Of a DNA stretch of 64,000 nucleotides, positions 42,934-51,923 are shown piece after piece (positions within the stretch are counted from its first letter, which is position 1; the number at the start of each line of letters is the position of its first letter). The position numbers were made by a program, and so were the translations under genes. Source of the stretch: JAIEOG01 sp964611895 (GTDB taxonomy: Bacteria > Bdellovibrionota > FAC87 > UBA2466). The stretch spans positions 28,240 to 92,239 of the forward strand of contig CAZTDN010000010.1 in the NCBI GenBank assembly GCA_964611895.1. Reading direction: 5' to 3'. A model generated the notes under the pieces. The model searched no databases. It was not told the origin of the DNA and saw nothing but the letters and a program-made list of their open reading frames with translations.

Positions 42934-43056
42934 TCTCCTATTGTTCACCGAGCTCTGATCTATGGGTCCTGTCGGCTGTGGGATTACTTCGCTTACAATC
43001 GCGAAGCAATCCCGCCGCCGCCACCCATAGCCCAAAGCTCGGTGAATAGAAGGAGA
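42934..43056. repeat. Long imperfect inverted repeat / possible structured RNA or MITE-like element
   Basis: Only a few bases after the OMP terminator, a 123-base region folds end to end. The outer arms are TCTCCT-TTCACCGAGCT and AGCTCGGTGAA-AGGAGA. The next pairs are TATGGGT with ACCCATA, then CGGC with GCCG. The inner pair is GGGATTaCTTCGC with GCGAAGcAATCCC, around loop TTACAATC. Internal loops separate the stems. No T-run follows on either strand, so it is not a simple terminator. No coding potential is evident. Candidates are a small RNA, a 3'-UTR structure, or a non-autonomous mobile element with terminal inverted repeats. Confidence 0.75.
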
Positions 43057-43088
43057 GATCAATAAAATTCCTGAATGTCTTGCACAGG

Positions 43089-44066
43089 CTAATTAAGCCG
43101 GGGATTCTTCTCAGTCTGGTAACGGGCGAGTTTATTGTACAGTGTCTTAACCGTGATCCCCATGGCATTGGCTGCTTTGGTTTTGTTGCCATCGAAATGG
43201 CTCAATACGCGCAAAATATGTCGTTTCTCAATCTGTGAGAGATCAAACGTTTCTGCCTCTTCCGTCCAAACAGTTTCGTTTTGATCCAGTTTGAGGTGCT
43301 TGCGAACGTCGTCTCCACTTACCATCTCCGAGTCCCCTAGGATTTTAAAGCGCTCCACGGCATTTTGAAGTTCCCTTACATTCCCTGGCCATCGATGTGT
43401 CTTTAATAGAGCTAGGGCCTGTGCCGAAAAACCCTTCACCTGCGTTTGGGCTCCCGAGTTCAGAAAACTTTGTGCTAGTAGAGCCACATCATTCGGGCGC
43501 TGACGCAGAGGCGTGAGCAAAAGGCTGACGGTGTTGATTCGATAGTAGAGATCCTCTCGAAATTTCCCCTCTTTAATGCGACTGGGTAAGTCTCGATTGG
43601 TCGCAGCAATAATTCGAACGTCGAGTTCTAAGGGGGATTTGCCACCCAAACGGTAGGCCTGGCCGTCTTGAAGAAAACGCAAAAGCTTGGTTTGCGCCTC
43701 GATACCCATCTCCCCAATTTCGTCCAAAAAGAGTGTCCCTCCGTCAGCAAGTTCCACCAGACCGACTTTCTGGGTGAGCGCCCCGGTAAATGCACCTTTT
43801 TCGTGTCCGAAAAGCTCGCTGAGTAGAAGGGTTTCTTGAATCGCACCACAATTCAAACAAACCATCGGTTTGCCAGCGCGTTTAGAGTTTCGATGCAGGC
43901 GCGCTGCCAGGACTTCTTTGCCAGTGCCGCTTTCGCCTTGGATTAAGACCGAAACATCTGTCGGGGCGACCTTATCGGCAGTGCGAAGGACCCCCTCTAA
44001 ATGCACATCAGCAGTAATAAATTCAATACTTTGAACGTAATTTAAGCGTTTTGTTCTGTTTCCCAT
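43089..44066 (-). CDS. Sigma54-dependent transcriptional activator without receiver domain
   Basis: A 325-residue AAA+ activator with Walker A GESGTGKE (44-51), the sigma54-contact loop GAFTGA (91-96), Walker B GGTLFLDE and a C-terminal Fis-type helix-turn-helix (about 294-316, GNKTKAANAMG). Only about 15 residues precede the AAA+ domain, so like PspF it lacks a sensory receiver and must be controlled by another protein. No obvious -24/-12 promoter is next to it. It is divergent from the glycosyltransferase gene. Confidence 0.92.
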   Translation of the reverse strand: MGNRTKRLNYVQSIEFITADVHLEGVLRTADKVAPTDVSVLIQGESGTGKEVLAARLHRNSKRAGKPMVCLNCGAIQETLLLSELFGHEKGAFTGALTQKVGLVELADGGTLFLDEIGEMGIEAQTKLLRFLQDGQAYRLGGKSPLELDVRIIAATNRDLPSRIKEGKFREDLYYRINTVSLLLTPLRQRPNDVALLAQSFLNSGAQTQVKGFSAQALALLKTHRWPGNVRELQNAVERFKILGDSEMVSGDDVRKHLKLDQNETVWTEEAETFDLSQIEKRHILRVLSHFDGNKTKAANAMGITVKTLYNKLARYQTEKNPRLN

Positions 44067-44125
44067 ATCCCCAACCCACCCTAAAACAGTTACTCTCTTG
44101 GTTGGAGCGGATCAAGGAGCTCAGA

Positions 44126-45274
44126 GTGAAAGCTGTATTTGATGGTAGCGTTTGTTTCGATCGGTTTGGCGCCTGCTTTGACTACTACACCCAGGTAGTC
44201 CCCCGGCTGGTTGAGGCGGGGTGGGACGTTACCGTCACCCCTTCTCCCACGGGTGCGTTGGATTGCCTTTCGGGGTCGGGAGCTGCCGTGACTCGGACCG
44301 TTCTACCAAGCGGCGCTTGGATGCCCCAGGGAAGGCTACGCCGCTTTCTCTCGCAACAAAAACAGCGGGTCGAATCTTGGCGTTGGAACCGACGCTTAGA
44401 CGACAAGGAACCCATTATCTACCACTCGTTTTTTTACGGCTTGCCTGCCCGAGCGGATCTTATCTATGTGCCGATGGTTTTGGACATGATTGCTGAAAAA
44501 TTTCCGGACTTGTATTCCAACCAAGATTTGCAGGTAGCCAAGGCCCGAGCTGTAGCTCGCGCGGACCGGGTGATTACGATATCTGAGATGGCTCGCCAAG
44601 ATATTCTCGTTCACTACGGTGTCGCTCCGGAATTAGTGGATGTAGTCCATCTGGGAGTTAACCCCATTTTTCAACCAGGGGAACGTAATACGATTCGGCC
44701 GTATTTCCTGCAGGTGGGAGGGCGCAGCGCCCACAAAAATTTTGAGCGTTTGCTTCAAGCGTATGCCCGTTATGCGGCAAGTGGAGAATGCGATTTGGTG
44801 TGCGCTGGGGAACGGTGGACAGAGGCTGAGCGAGCGCAGATAGAGACGTTTCGATTGAGCTCTCGGGTCCGCCTTGTGCAAAAGCCCGACTTGGCAGCGC
44901 TTAGCCAGCTTTATCAAGGTGCGACAGCACTCGTTTATCCTTCCTTGTACGAAGGTTTTGGGATTCCACCCATAGAAGCAATGGCTGCAGGTGTTCCAGT
45001 AGGGGCTTCTAGTGGAGGGGCGATCCCGGAAATCGTTGGGGATGCTGCCTTGTTATTTGATCCGTTCAGCATCGAAGCGATCGAGGCCGTGCTAAAAAAA
45101 CTGGCACAACCCGAGATCCGGTCAGATTTAATTCGCAAGGGGGCGCAGCGGGTTGCTCATTTTAAGTGGGACCGTGTGGCGGGCGAGGTCGCGGCGGTGT
45201 TCCTGAAGAGTTTAGGTTTAAAGTTTCTTCCAGGGCAGAGTATCCGTTACTCTGAGCGCACGGAGTTAAAATGA
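44126..45274 (+). CDS. Glycosyltransferase family 4 protein
   Basis: GT-B fold enzyme of about 382 residues. The C-terminal nucleotide-sugar motif is LYEGFGIPPIEAMAAGVPV, with the EX7E pair. An N-terminal half and SEMARQDILVHY are as in mannosyl/glucosyl transferases, and RSAHKNFERLLQAY precedes the donor site. The GTG at 44126 has AAGGAG six bases upstream and is preferred to a longer frame. The acceptor is unknown. The gene overlaps hmgA (ATGA), an odd functional pairing. Confidence 0.87.
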   Translation: MKAVFDGSVCFDRFGACFDYYTQVVPRLVEAGWDVTVTPSPTGALDCLSGSGAAVTRTVLPSGAWMPQGRLRRFLSQQKQRVESWRWNRRLDDKEPIIYHSFFYGLPARADLIYVPMVLDMIAEKFPDLYSNQDLQVAKARAVARADRVITISEMARQDILVHYGVAPELVDVVHLGVNPIFQPGERNTIRPYFLQVGGRSAHKNFERLLQAYARYAASGECDLVCAGERWTEAERAQIETFRLSSRVRLVQKPDLAALSQLYQGATALVYPSLYEGFGIPPIEAMAAGVPVGASSGGAIPEIVGDAALLFDPFSIEAIEAVLKKLAQPEIRSDLIRKGAQRVAHFKWDRVAGEVAAVFLKSLGLKFLPGQSIRYSERTELK

Positions 45275-46554
45275 AAGATACATTGCAATACCAACCGGGG
45301 TTCGGGAATCACTTCGTCAGCGAGGCCGTGCCGGGTGCACTTCCAGCAGGTCAGAACTCGCCCCAAGTATGTCCCAAGGGTCTGTATGCTGAGCAACTGA
45401 GTGGATCGGCGTTTTGTGCCCCTCGCCATGAAAATCTGCGCAGCTGGCTTTATCGCATTCAGCCGGCGGTGGTTCATGGAGCGTTTGCTCCGACGGAACG
45501 GGGGCGGATTCGAGGAACGCCATTTAACGAGAGCGACGTCGGCCCGGCCCAGTTGCGTTGGGATCCGCAGCCTCACCCGAAACAACCTGTGGATTTTCTC
45601 GGGGGGATGGTTACCCTGGCGGGTAATGGAAACAGCGCCGAACAAAAAGGCTGCGCCATCCATGTCTATGCCTGCAACAAATCGATGGAGGGGTTTTTCT
45701 ACTCCGCTGACGGGGATTTTTTATTTGTTCCTTATGAGGGCGAGCTACGACTCAAAACAGAAATGGGTTGGCTCGACGTGGGGCCGAAGGAGATAGCGGT
45801 TATTCCTCGAGGTATTCGTTTTCAAGTCGAGGTTTCCCAGGTCTGTCGTGGATACATCTGCGAAAACTTTGGGTCGCCGCTTCGTTTGCCGGGCTTAGGC
45901 CCGATTGGTGCGAACGGTTTGGCGAATCCAAGGGATTTTCAAGTACCCGTTGCTCGATTCGAAGAGAAAAAAGGGGCATATGTTTTAATTGCAAAATACG
46001 GCGGTAAACTTTGGCAAGCTAAGTTAGATCACTCTCCTCTCGATGTGGTCGCGTGGCATGGGAACTATGTCCCTTACAAGTATGACCTCCAACTTTTTAA
46101 CACCATCAACACAGTGAGCTTTGATCACCCTGATCCGTCTATTTTTACGGTGCTGACTTCGGCATCGGAGATTCCAGGAGTGTCTAACTTAGATTTTGTC
46201 ATTTTCCCGCCTCGTTGGATGGTTGCGGAAAATACCTTCCGACCCCCGTATTTTCATCGCAATGTCATGAGCGAGTGGATGGGTTTGATCCACGGAGTTT
46301 ATGATGCCAAGTCCGATGGTTTTACTGCGGGTGGGAGTAGCTTGCACAACTGCCTTTCGGGCCACGGTCCCGATGCCGCTACCTTTCAAAAGGCGAGTGA
46401 AGGCGAGCAGAAGCCTCTCTACCAAGGGAACACACTCGCGTTTATGTTCGAAAGTCGCTACCCGTTCGTCCCGACAGGTTATGCCATGGAAAACCAGCTT
46501 CAGAAGAATTATCACGAATGCTGGGGCGGTTTGAAACCTCTTTATAAACAGTAA
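45271..46554 (+). CDS. hmgA: Homogentisate 1,2-dioxygenase
   Basis: Opens the ring of homogentisate in tyrosine/phenylalanine degradation. The iron ligands are in place: His329 and Glu335 (FHRNVMSEWMG) and His365 (GHGPDAATF), with the same spacing as in the human enzyme. Length of 427 residues fits. The N-terminal YQPGFGNHF and RIQP segments are typical. The rest of the lower pathway is not adjacent, but a fumarylacetoacetase-family gene lies about 19 kb upstream; no maleylacetoacetate isomerase is seen. Confidence 0.97.
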   Translation: MKDTLQYQPGFGNHFVSEAVPGALPAGQNSPQVCPKGLYAEQLSGSAFCAPRHENLRSWLYRIQPAVVHGAFAPTERGRIRGTPFNESDVGPAQLRWDPQPHPKQPVDFLGGMVTLAGNGNSAEQKGCAIHVYACNKSMEGFFYSADGDFLFVPYEGELRLKTEMGWLDVGPKEIAVIPRGIRFQVEVSQVCRGYICENFGSPLRLPGLGPIGANGLANPRDFQVPVARFEEKKGAYVLIAKYGGKLWQAKLDHSPLDVVAWHGNYVPYKYDLQLFNTINTVSFDHPDPSIFTVLTSASEIPGVSNLDFVIFPPRWMVAENTFRPPYFHRNVMSEWMGLIHGVYDAKSDGFTAGGSSLHNCLSGHGPDAATFQKASEGEQKPLYQGNTLAFMFESRYPFVPTGYAMENQLQKNYHECWGGLKPLYKQ

Positions 46555-46623
46555 CTTAGCTAGATAGACGCTCGCTAAGTGTATTGCATAGTCCGCTTGA
46601 TCTGTGGTAAATCCCCGCGCCTG

Positions 46624-47544
46624 ATGTGGCGTGAGTGGGTTTTCCGAGCGGTAATATTGTGTTTCGTTTCCTCTGGGCAGCTCTGTTTCGCGGAGGCTGG
46701 TCACACGACTCCCGCTCCCATCAAACGTTCCTCCTCGTGCGCCCGCTGGATTGCTTACTCCGTGTTTGTGGTGCTTCCTGCCATGGCCGCCGTCTATTAC
46801 GGAACGAAAAAAGCGATAGAGCTGGGCGAAATCCAACGCATTCATTCCTTCGCGAATGACTTTCCTTATCCCGTCATGCGCGAAAGTCTGCGCCAAAAAG
46901 CGATCGAGGCGCACCACCGTGGAGGCAGAACCGCGGTAGTTGAGCTCCTTGGGAAAATCGATCTAGGCTTCAAAGACATGACGGCTTATATGCAGGTTCC
47001 CAGTCACCAAAACTTCTTGCGTTTCGCGAACGGTGCTTTTGAGGAATCCGCGGTGGCCCCTTACACCTCCATTGCCGATCGAACGCGTCACATTGGATTT
47101 AATATCTTAATGGATCCCCAGACACTTCCCAGCGAAGGCACGGTCCATGAGCGAATCGCGCACTTGTTGAAGCAGCTGCACGAAGGAGCCCGCGGCGGTG
47201 ACACATATTCTCAGTACATGCCCGACGGAGTCGATTACCGCGACATTCTGTCTGGTAAAGTTCCTTCGGACGAAATGCACCGAACGCTCATTTTGGCTGC
47301 GGCCTGGGATTATTATGGGCCAGTGTCGGGGATGCACCCTCGAATCCGTGTGGGGAATTTTATCGTGTCAGGTTCTGAAAATCCCATCACGGTTCAAACC
47401 AAGAAGCATGTGTGGCTAGAGTGGGGTAGCCTGGTCTTTGACGCTCAGAATTACTCCGAGTCAGTCCATTTGAGTCGATACTACCAAGATCATATTTTTT
47501 CTTATTACGACGACAAGGGCGTCGCTATTCGGGTGAGTCGGTAA
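46624..47544 (+). CDS. Secreted or membrane-anchored protein with transglutaminase-like C-terminal region
   Basis: About 306 residues from the ATG at 46624, with a signal peptide ending CFAEAG and a second hydrophobic segment around residues 40-60. From about residue 230 the order LILAAAWDYYG, PRIRVGNFIV, KHVWLEW and LVFDAQ resembles the helix-strand core of transglutaminase-like proteins (His and Asp in HVWLE and FDAQ). The helix that should hold the catalytic Cys reads SDEMHRTL, without Cys. If the fold is right, the protein is a non-catalytic relative. The assignment is tentative. A longer start at 46579 (GTG) is possible. Confidence 0.5.
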   Translation: MWREWVFRAVILCFVSSGQLCFAEAGHTTPAPIKRSSSCARWIAYSVFVVLPAMAAVYYGTKKAIELGEIQRIHSFANDFPYPVMRESLRQKAIEAHHRGGRTAVVELLGKIDLGFKDMTAYMQVPSHQNFLRFANGAFEESAVAPYTSIADRTRHIGFNILMDPQTLPSEGTVHERIAHLLKQLHEGARGGDTYSQYMPDGVDYRDILSGKVPSDEMHRTLILAAAWDYYGPVSGMHPRIRVGNFIVSGSENPITVQTKKHVWLEWGSLVFDAQNYSESVHLSRYYQDHIFSYYDDKGVAIRVSR

Positions 47545-47552
47545 TTTGGGGC

Positions 47553-49403
47553 TCACTCCTCGGTGAGAACGTTGCCGGAGAGACTTTCCAAAATTCTCAG
47601 AGCGACTGTTTCAGAAATTCCCGCTTTTATTAACTCCGCTACTTCCGCGCTTCGGATGTTTTCTACGCTTCCAAAAGTCTGGAGGAGTTTGGCTTTGGTT
47701 TTTTCCCCAATGCCTTGAATCGCTTCCAGCGGACTCCCTTCGTGGGACCACTTAGCGCGGCGGCGGCGGTGGCTCACCACCGAAAAACGGTGCGCTTCAT
47801 CCCGCACTCGTTGCAACAGCGCCAGTGCGGGGTTACCAGGCTTTAGAACGATCGGGTTTTTTCGGTTGGGAACAAAGATCCGCTCGTCGCTACGTTGAAT
47901 TTCTTTTCGGGTAAAGGCACTCTCCGTTCGGGCTTTGGCCAGAGAGAGCACGGGAGTGTTTACCCCACATTCTTTCAGGGCGCGGACGGCGGCTGCGAGC
48001 TGCCCTTTTCCGCCGTCAATGAGTAAGAGATCCGGATGGGGAGGATCGGCTTTTGAAAAGCGACGGTGGACCACTTCAAATATACTCGCAAAATCGTTCG
48101 CACCTTCGACGGTTTTTGGATAATAGAGCCGGTACCGGCTCTTGAGCGGTCTCTCATCGGCGAAATGCACTAAGGCCACGGCTGCCTGTTCACCCTGAAA
48201 ATTGGAGACGTCGACCCCTTCTATGGTGTGTGGTGGCTCGGGCAGAGAGAGTATAGTCTGGAGTTCTTCCGTGGCAGAAGCAGGTTTTTTCTTGCCTTCC
48301 AAGTAGAGCAGTCTGGCGTTTTCGTGTGCCATACCGAGCAGGCGCAAAGGCTTTTCTCCGCGCTTTATCTGAATGCGCACGGGGCGGCCGATTTGCTGAG
48401 AAAAAAGTTCCTGCAATGTTTCTCGCTCCGGAAAATCGTCCATAATCCAGATTTCTTCCGGGATAAGCGAGATTGAGTAGAACTGTTCTAGAAAAGATCG
48501 CAGGCTTTCTTCCGAGTTGAGTGGGATCCGAACCTTTTCGGCCCGTCGCCCAGCCAAAAACCCTCCGCGAATAAACAGGACTACCCACTGGATTTCATGC
48601 TCCGCCTCAAAAGACCCAATCACATCGATGTCCTTGAGTTTGTCCACCAGGACCGCATTTTGTTTTTCTGTCAGGCGAGCGATTCCAGCAATTTTGTCTC
48701 GGGTCTGCTTGGCATATTCATACTCCATTCGTTCGGAGTATGCGGCCATTTCCTTTTTAAGGGCTTGAACTAGGACTTGTTTTTTTCCTTTGAGAAATAG
48801 TACCGCCTCGCGGACCTGTTTGGCGTAGTTCTCTTCGGATACGAGGCCAACGCACGGGCCGGTGCAAGTGCCGATTTCGTAGTTCAAACAGGGTCGGGTG
48901 CGGTTTTTAAATTTTGCATCGGAACAGTCCCTGATTTGAAAAGTTTTGAGCAAGAAACGGCTGATGTCTCGGATGCCCCCGCTAAACGGGCCAAAATAGT
49001 TCAATAGTGGGGAGATGACGACTTTTCGGGTTACCCGAAACTGGGGAAAAGGATGGGTGAAGTCCAAGACCACATAGGGAAAGTTCTTGTCGTCTTTTAG
49101 CCGAATATTATAGCGGGGCCTGTGCTTTTTGATGAGATTGCATTCGAGCAAGAGTGCTTCCAGCTCTGAATGTGTCACCGTAAATTCGGCCGAGGCGACT
49201 TTTTGAACCAAGATACGGGTTTTAGGGGTCAGAGCACTCGGATTCAAAAAATAGGACTTCACTCGGCTGCGCAGGTTTTTGGCCTTGCCTACGTAGAGTA
49301 TGCGTTTGGAGATGTCCCGCATGATGTAGACACCCGGCTGCGTAGGCCAATCTTTGATTATTTCTAGCATTTCTGCTTGAACGGTTTCGAGCGGTCGCGA
49401 CAT
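47553..49403 (-). CDS. uvrC: Excinuclease ABC subunit C
   Basis: Makes both incisions in nucleotide excision repair. GIY-YIG domain at the N-terminus (GVYIMRD, ILYVGKAKNLRSRV), a Cys-containing region, a UVR motif, the RNase H-like second nuclease domain (GVDVSNFQGE, LLIDGGKGQL, FVPNRKNPI), and C-terminal helix-hairpin-helix motifs (GIGEKTKAKLLQTFG). The ATG at 49403 gives 616 residues; a TTG 13 codons upstream is less likely. Divergent from rpsB. Confidence 0.96.
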   Translation of the reverse strand: MSRPLETVQAEMLEIIKDWPTQPGVYIMRDISKRILYVGKAKNLRSRVKSYFLNPSALTPKTRILVQKVASAEFTVTHSELEALLLECNLIKKHRPRYNIRLKDDKNFPYVVLDFTHPFPQFRVTRKVVISPLLNYFGPFSGGIRDISRFLLKTFQIRDCSDAKFKNRTRPCLNYEIGTCTGPCVGLVSEENYAKQVREAVLFLKGKKQVLVQALKKEMAAYSERMEYEYAKQTRDKIAGIARLTEKQNAVLVDKLKDIDVIGSFEAEHEIQWVVLFIRGGFLAGRRAEKVRIPLNSEESLRSFLEQFYSISLIPEEIWIMDDFPERETLQELFSQQIGRPVRIQIKRGEKPLRLLGMAHENARLLYLEGKKKPASATEELQTILSLPEPPHTIEGVDVSNFQGEQAAVALVHFADERPLKSRYRLYYPKTVEGANDFASIFEVVHRRFSKADPPHPDLLLIDGGKGQLAAAVRALKECGVNTPVLSLAKARTESAFTRKEIQRSDERIFVPNRKNPIVLKPGNPALALLQRVRDEAHRFSVVSHRRRRAKWSHEGSPLEAIQGIGEKTKAKLLQTFGSVENIRSAEVAELIKAGISETVALRILESLSGNVLTEE

Positions 49404-49590
49404 AGCAAACCCTAGGGTCCCATTTCCTAAGGCTCCTGCCAATTCAAGAGTTTAGGCTTGCCCGTCCCCCTGAGCGCGTGGTACGCCAGAGCCCACTAAA
49501 ACACACGCCCCTATCCAAAAAAACACTCTGGTCTCTTTCCCGCATGTCGCGGAAGGGGCAAGGGGGGCGGAGGCTAAACCGGAGAACGCA

Positions 49591-50556
49591 ATGCCTGAAG
49601 TAAACATGAAAAACATGCTCGAGGCTGGCGTCCATTTTGGACACCAAACTCACCGTTGGAATCCCAAGATGAAGCAGTTCATCCACGGCCCTCGCAATGG
49701 TATTTACATCATCGACCTCGAGAAAACAGTCCGCCACGCAACCGAGGCCTGCGCCTACGTTCGAAACACCGTCGCTGCGGGTGGCAAAGTCCTTTTTGTG
49801 GCCACCAAGAAACAGGCCAAGCTGATCGCACGTGAAGCCGCAGAACGAGCCGGAATGCCGCACGTTACGGAGCGTTGGTTAGGCGGCACTTTGACAAACT
49901 TTTCGACTATCCGTCGTGGCTGTGAAAAACTCGATGAGTTGGACCGGTGGCGTTCGGATGGGACCTACGACCGACTTCCCAAAAAAGAAACAGTTGTATT
50001 AGAGCGGAAACGAAAAAAATTAGATGCAAGTCTTGGTGGGGTTCGCCATATGCGTTCTCTGCCGGCGGCATTGTTTATCATTGATCCCGAAACAGAGCGG
50101 ATTGCAGTGCGCGAGGCGAATCGCCTTGGGTTGCCAGTGGTGGCTCTCGTCGACACAAACTGCGATCCTGATCCTATCGACTACGTGATTCCGGGTAATG
50201 ACGATGCCATCAAGTCGGTTACTTTGTTTGTGAACTTGATTGCGGATGCGTGCTTGGAAGGAGCTGCGTTGTACGAACAAACGGCCCGCTCTGCCCAGCC
50301 CCAGGCGACCCAGCAGTCCAAACCAGCTGCTGCCGAAGCGCCAGCGGCTGCTGCGGGCGAAGTCGCAGTTTCGGTGGTCCGCAAGCAGTTGCGTAATATT
50401 CCCACAGAAATAGACTACCGGGCAGAAGCTGAAATTACGGAAGAGGAGTTGGCTGCTGTGGAAACCCCTGTAGAAGCTTCCGCGGAAGCTACCGTGGAAA
50501 CGCCGGCTGCTGCAGTAGAAGACAAACCTGCGGACAGTAAGAAAAAGAAAAAGTAG
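49591..50556 (+). CDS. rpsB: 30S ribosomal protein S2 with long C-terminal extension
   Basis: S2 core to about residue 230 (MLEAGVHFGHQTHRWNPKM, IDLEKTV, WLGGTLTNFSTI, LPVVALVDTN). After it come 91 more residues: an Ala/Gln/Pro-rich linker (231-255), a short structured part (256-280), an acidic Glu/Ala stretch and a final run of lysines (DSKKKKK). Bacterial S2 usually ends near residue 240. It heads the rpsB-tsf-pyrH-frr run. The 187-base region before it, shared with uvrC, contains a small hairpin (CCGC...GCGG) that may belong to the leader. Confidence 0.97.
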   Translation: MPEVNMKNMLEAGVHFGHQTHRWNPKMKQFIHGPRNGIYIIDLEKTVRHATEACAYVRNTVAAGGKVLFVATKKQAKLIAREAAERAGMPHVTERWLGGTLTNFSTIRRGCEKLDELDRWRSDGTYDRLPKKETVVLERKRKKLDASLGGVRHMRSLPAALFIIDPETERIAVREANRLGLPVVALVDTNCDPDPIDYVIPGNDDAIKSVTLFVNLIADACLEGAALYEQTARSAQPQATQQSKPAAAEAPAAAAGEVAVSVVRKQLRNIPTEIDYRAEAEITEEELAAVETPVEASAEATVETPAAAVEDKPADSKKKKK

Positions 50557-50562
50557 GAGAAT

Positions 50563-51180
50563 ATGGTGACTTCAGCTGATTTAGTAAAAGAACTTCGAGA
50601 GCGGACTGGCGCTGGGATGATGGAGTGCAAAAAAGCGCTCGTAGAATCTTCCAACGATATGGAAAAGGCCATTACCTACTTGCGTGAGCGAGGGATGGCT
50701 TTGGCCGCCAAAAAGACTGGTCGAGCCGCGAATGAAGGGAGAATTCACTCCTACATTCATAGCAACGGCAAGGTCGGGGTGATGGTGGAGATTAACTGCG
50801 AGACCGACTTTGTCGCTCGTACGGATGATTTCCAGGCTTTGTGCAACGATATTTCAATGCATATTGCAGCGGTCAGCCCCCGCTACCTCGACAAAGAGCA
50901 GGTTCCCGCTGCCGACCTTGAAAAGGAAAAAGATATTTTCCGTGCTCAATTGGCGGACTCCAAGAAGCCAGAAAATATCGTCGAGAAAATCGTCGAAGGA
51001 AAAATCGGCAAGTTCTACGAGGAAACCTGCCTGCTCCAGCAAAAGTTCGTTAAAGAGCCTGACCTCACTATCGAAGCTGTCATTAAAGCGGCCATCGCCA
51101 AACTGGGTGAGAACATTACCCTACGTCGGTTCGCTCGTTTTCAGCTAGGTGAAGGGGCCAAGGCGGAACAAACCAATTAG
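50563..51180 (+). CDS. tsf: Elongation factor Ts (short form)
   Basis: Nucleotide exchange factor for EF-Tu. The N-terminal UBA-like part has LRERTGAGMMECKKAL, and the core has INCETDFVART. At 205 residues it is about 80 shorter than E. coli EF-Ts and has a single core subdomain, as in Thermus-type EF-Ts. It follows rpsB by six bases. Confidence 0.96.
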   Translation: MVTSADLVKELRERTGAGMMECKKALVESSNDMEKAITYLRERGMALAAKKTGRAANEGRIHSYIHSNGKVGVMVEINCETDFVARTDDFQALCNDISMHIAAVSPRYLDKEQVPAADLEKEKDIFRAQLADSKKPENIVEKIVEGKIGKFYEETCLLQQKFVKEPDLTIEAVIKAAIAKLGENITLRRFARFQLGEGAKAEQTN

Positions 51181-51194
51181 GCATGAGGTAATCA

Positions 51195-51923
51195 GTGCCC
51201 GGAACGAAAGTTCGTTACAAAAGAGTGCTTTTAAAACTCAGTGGTGAAGCGCTCGCAGGAGAGCGGTCGTTCGGAATCAGCCCTGAAATCATTGAGCGTA
51301 TCGCGAATGAGGTCAAAGTCGTTCACGATATGGGAGTAGAGATCGCCATTGTTCTGGGTGGCGGAAACATCTTTCGAGGGATTGCCGGAACAGCTCAGGG
51401 CATGGATCGCTCAACGAGCGACTACATGGGAATGCTCGCTACGGTTATCAACAGTCTTGCCTTGCAGGATTGTTTGGAAAAGCTGGGTGTGTTTACTCGG
51501 GTGATGTCCGCCATTGAAATGCACGAGCTGTGTGAGCCCTACATCAAACGGCGCGCGGTCCGCCACCTCGAAAAAACTCGTGTGGTTATCTTCGCTGCGG
51601 GCACGGGCAACCCCTATTTTACTACGGACACAGCGGCCTCGCTTCGAGCGATGGAAGTAGGGGCTGAGATCATCATGAAAGCCACCAAGGTCGACGGTGT
51701 CTACAATGAAGATCCAGTAAAAAACCCCAAGGCCAAGATGTTCAAGAGCTTGGATTACATTGATGTGCTCAAAGACAATTTAAAGGTCATGGATTCTACC
51801 GCCATTTCGCTGTGTATGGACCATGACTTGCCTATCCTCGTCTTTAATCTCAATGTGGAAGGCAACTTTAAGCGTGTCGTCATGGGAGAAGAAATCGGTA
51901 CTTTCGTAAGGAGGCAGGTATGA
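51195..51923 (+). CDS. pyrH: UMP kinase
   Basis: Phosphorylates UMP; amino-acid-kinase fold. Visible segments: LLKLSGEAL, IVLGGGNIFRG, ADYMGML-like DYMGMLATVIN, GTGNPYFTTDTAA and KATKVDGVY. GTG start, 242 residues, overlaps frr by four bases. Confidence 0.97.
   Translation: MPGTKVRYKRVLLKLSGEALAGERSFGISPEIIERIANEVKVVHDMGVEIAIVLGGGNIFRGIAGTAQGMDRSTSDYMGMLATVINSLALQDCLEKLGVFTRVMSAIEMHELCEPYIKRRAVRHLEKTRVVIFAAGTGNPYFTTDTAASLRAMEVGAEIIMKATKVDGVYNEDPVKNPKAKMFKSLDYIDVLKDNLKVMDSTAISLCMDHDLPILVFNLNVEGNFKRVVMGEEIGTFVRRQV

Noticed and set aside
42934..43056. Reading the long inverted repeat as a plain bidirectional terminator
   Set aside because: Neither side has a T-run in the required orientation and a canonical terminator already precedes it for the OMP gene.
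46189..46917. Long minus-strand open frame across the hmgA 3' end
   Set aside because: Runs antisense through hmgA and into the next gene without domain signals; hmgA is certain.
49500..49590. A defined autoregulatory rpsB leader element
   Set aside because: Only a weak CCGC/GCGG hairpin is visible; I cannot match it to a known leader.
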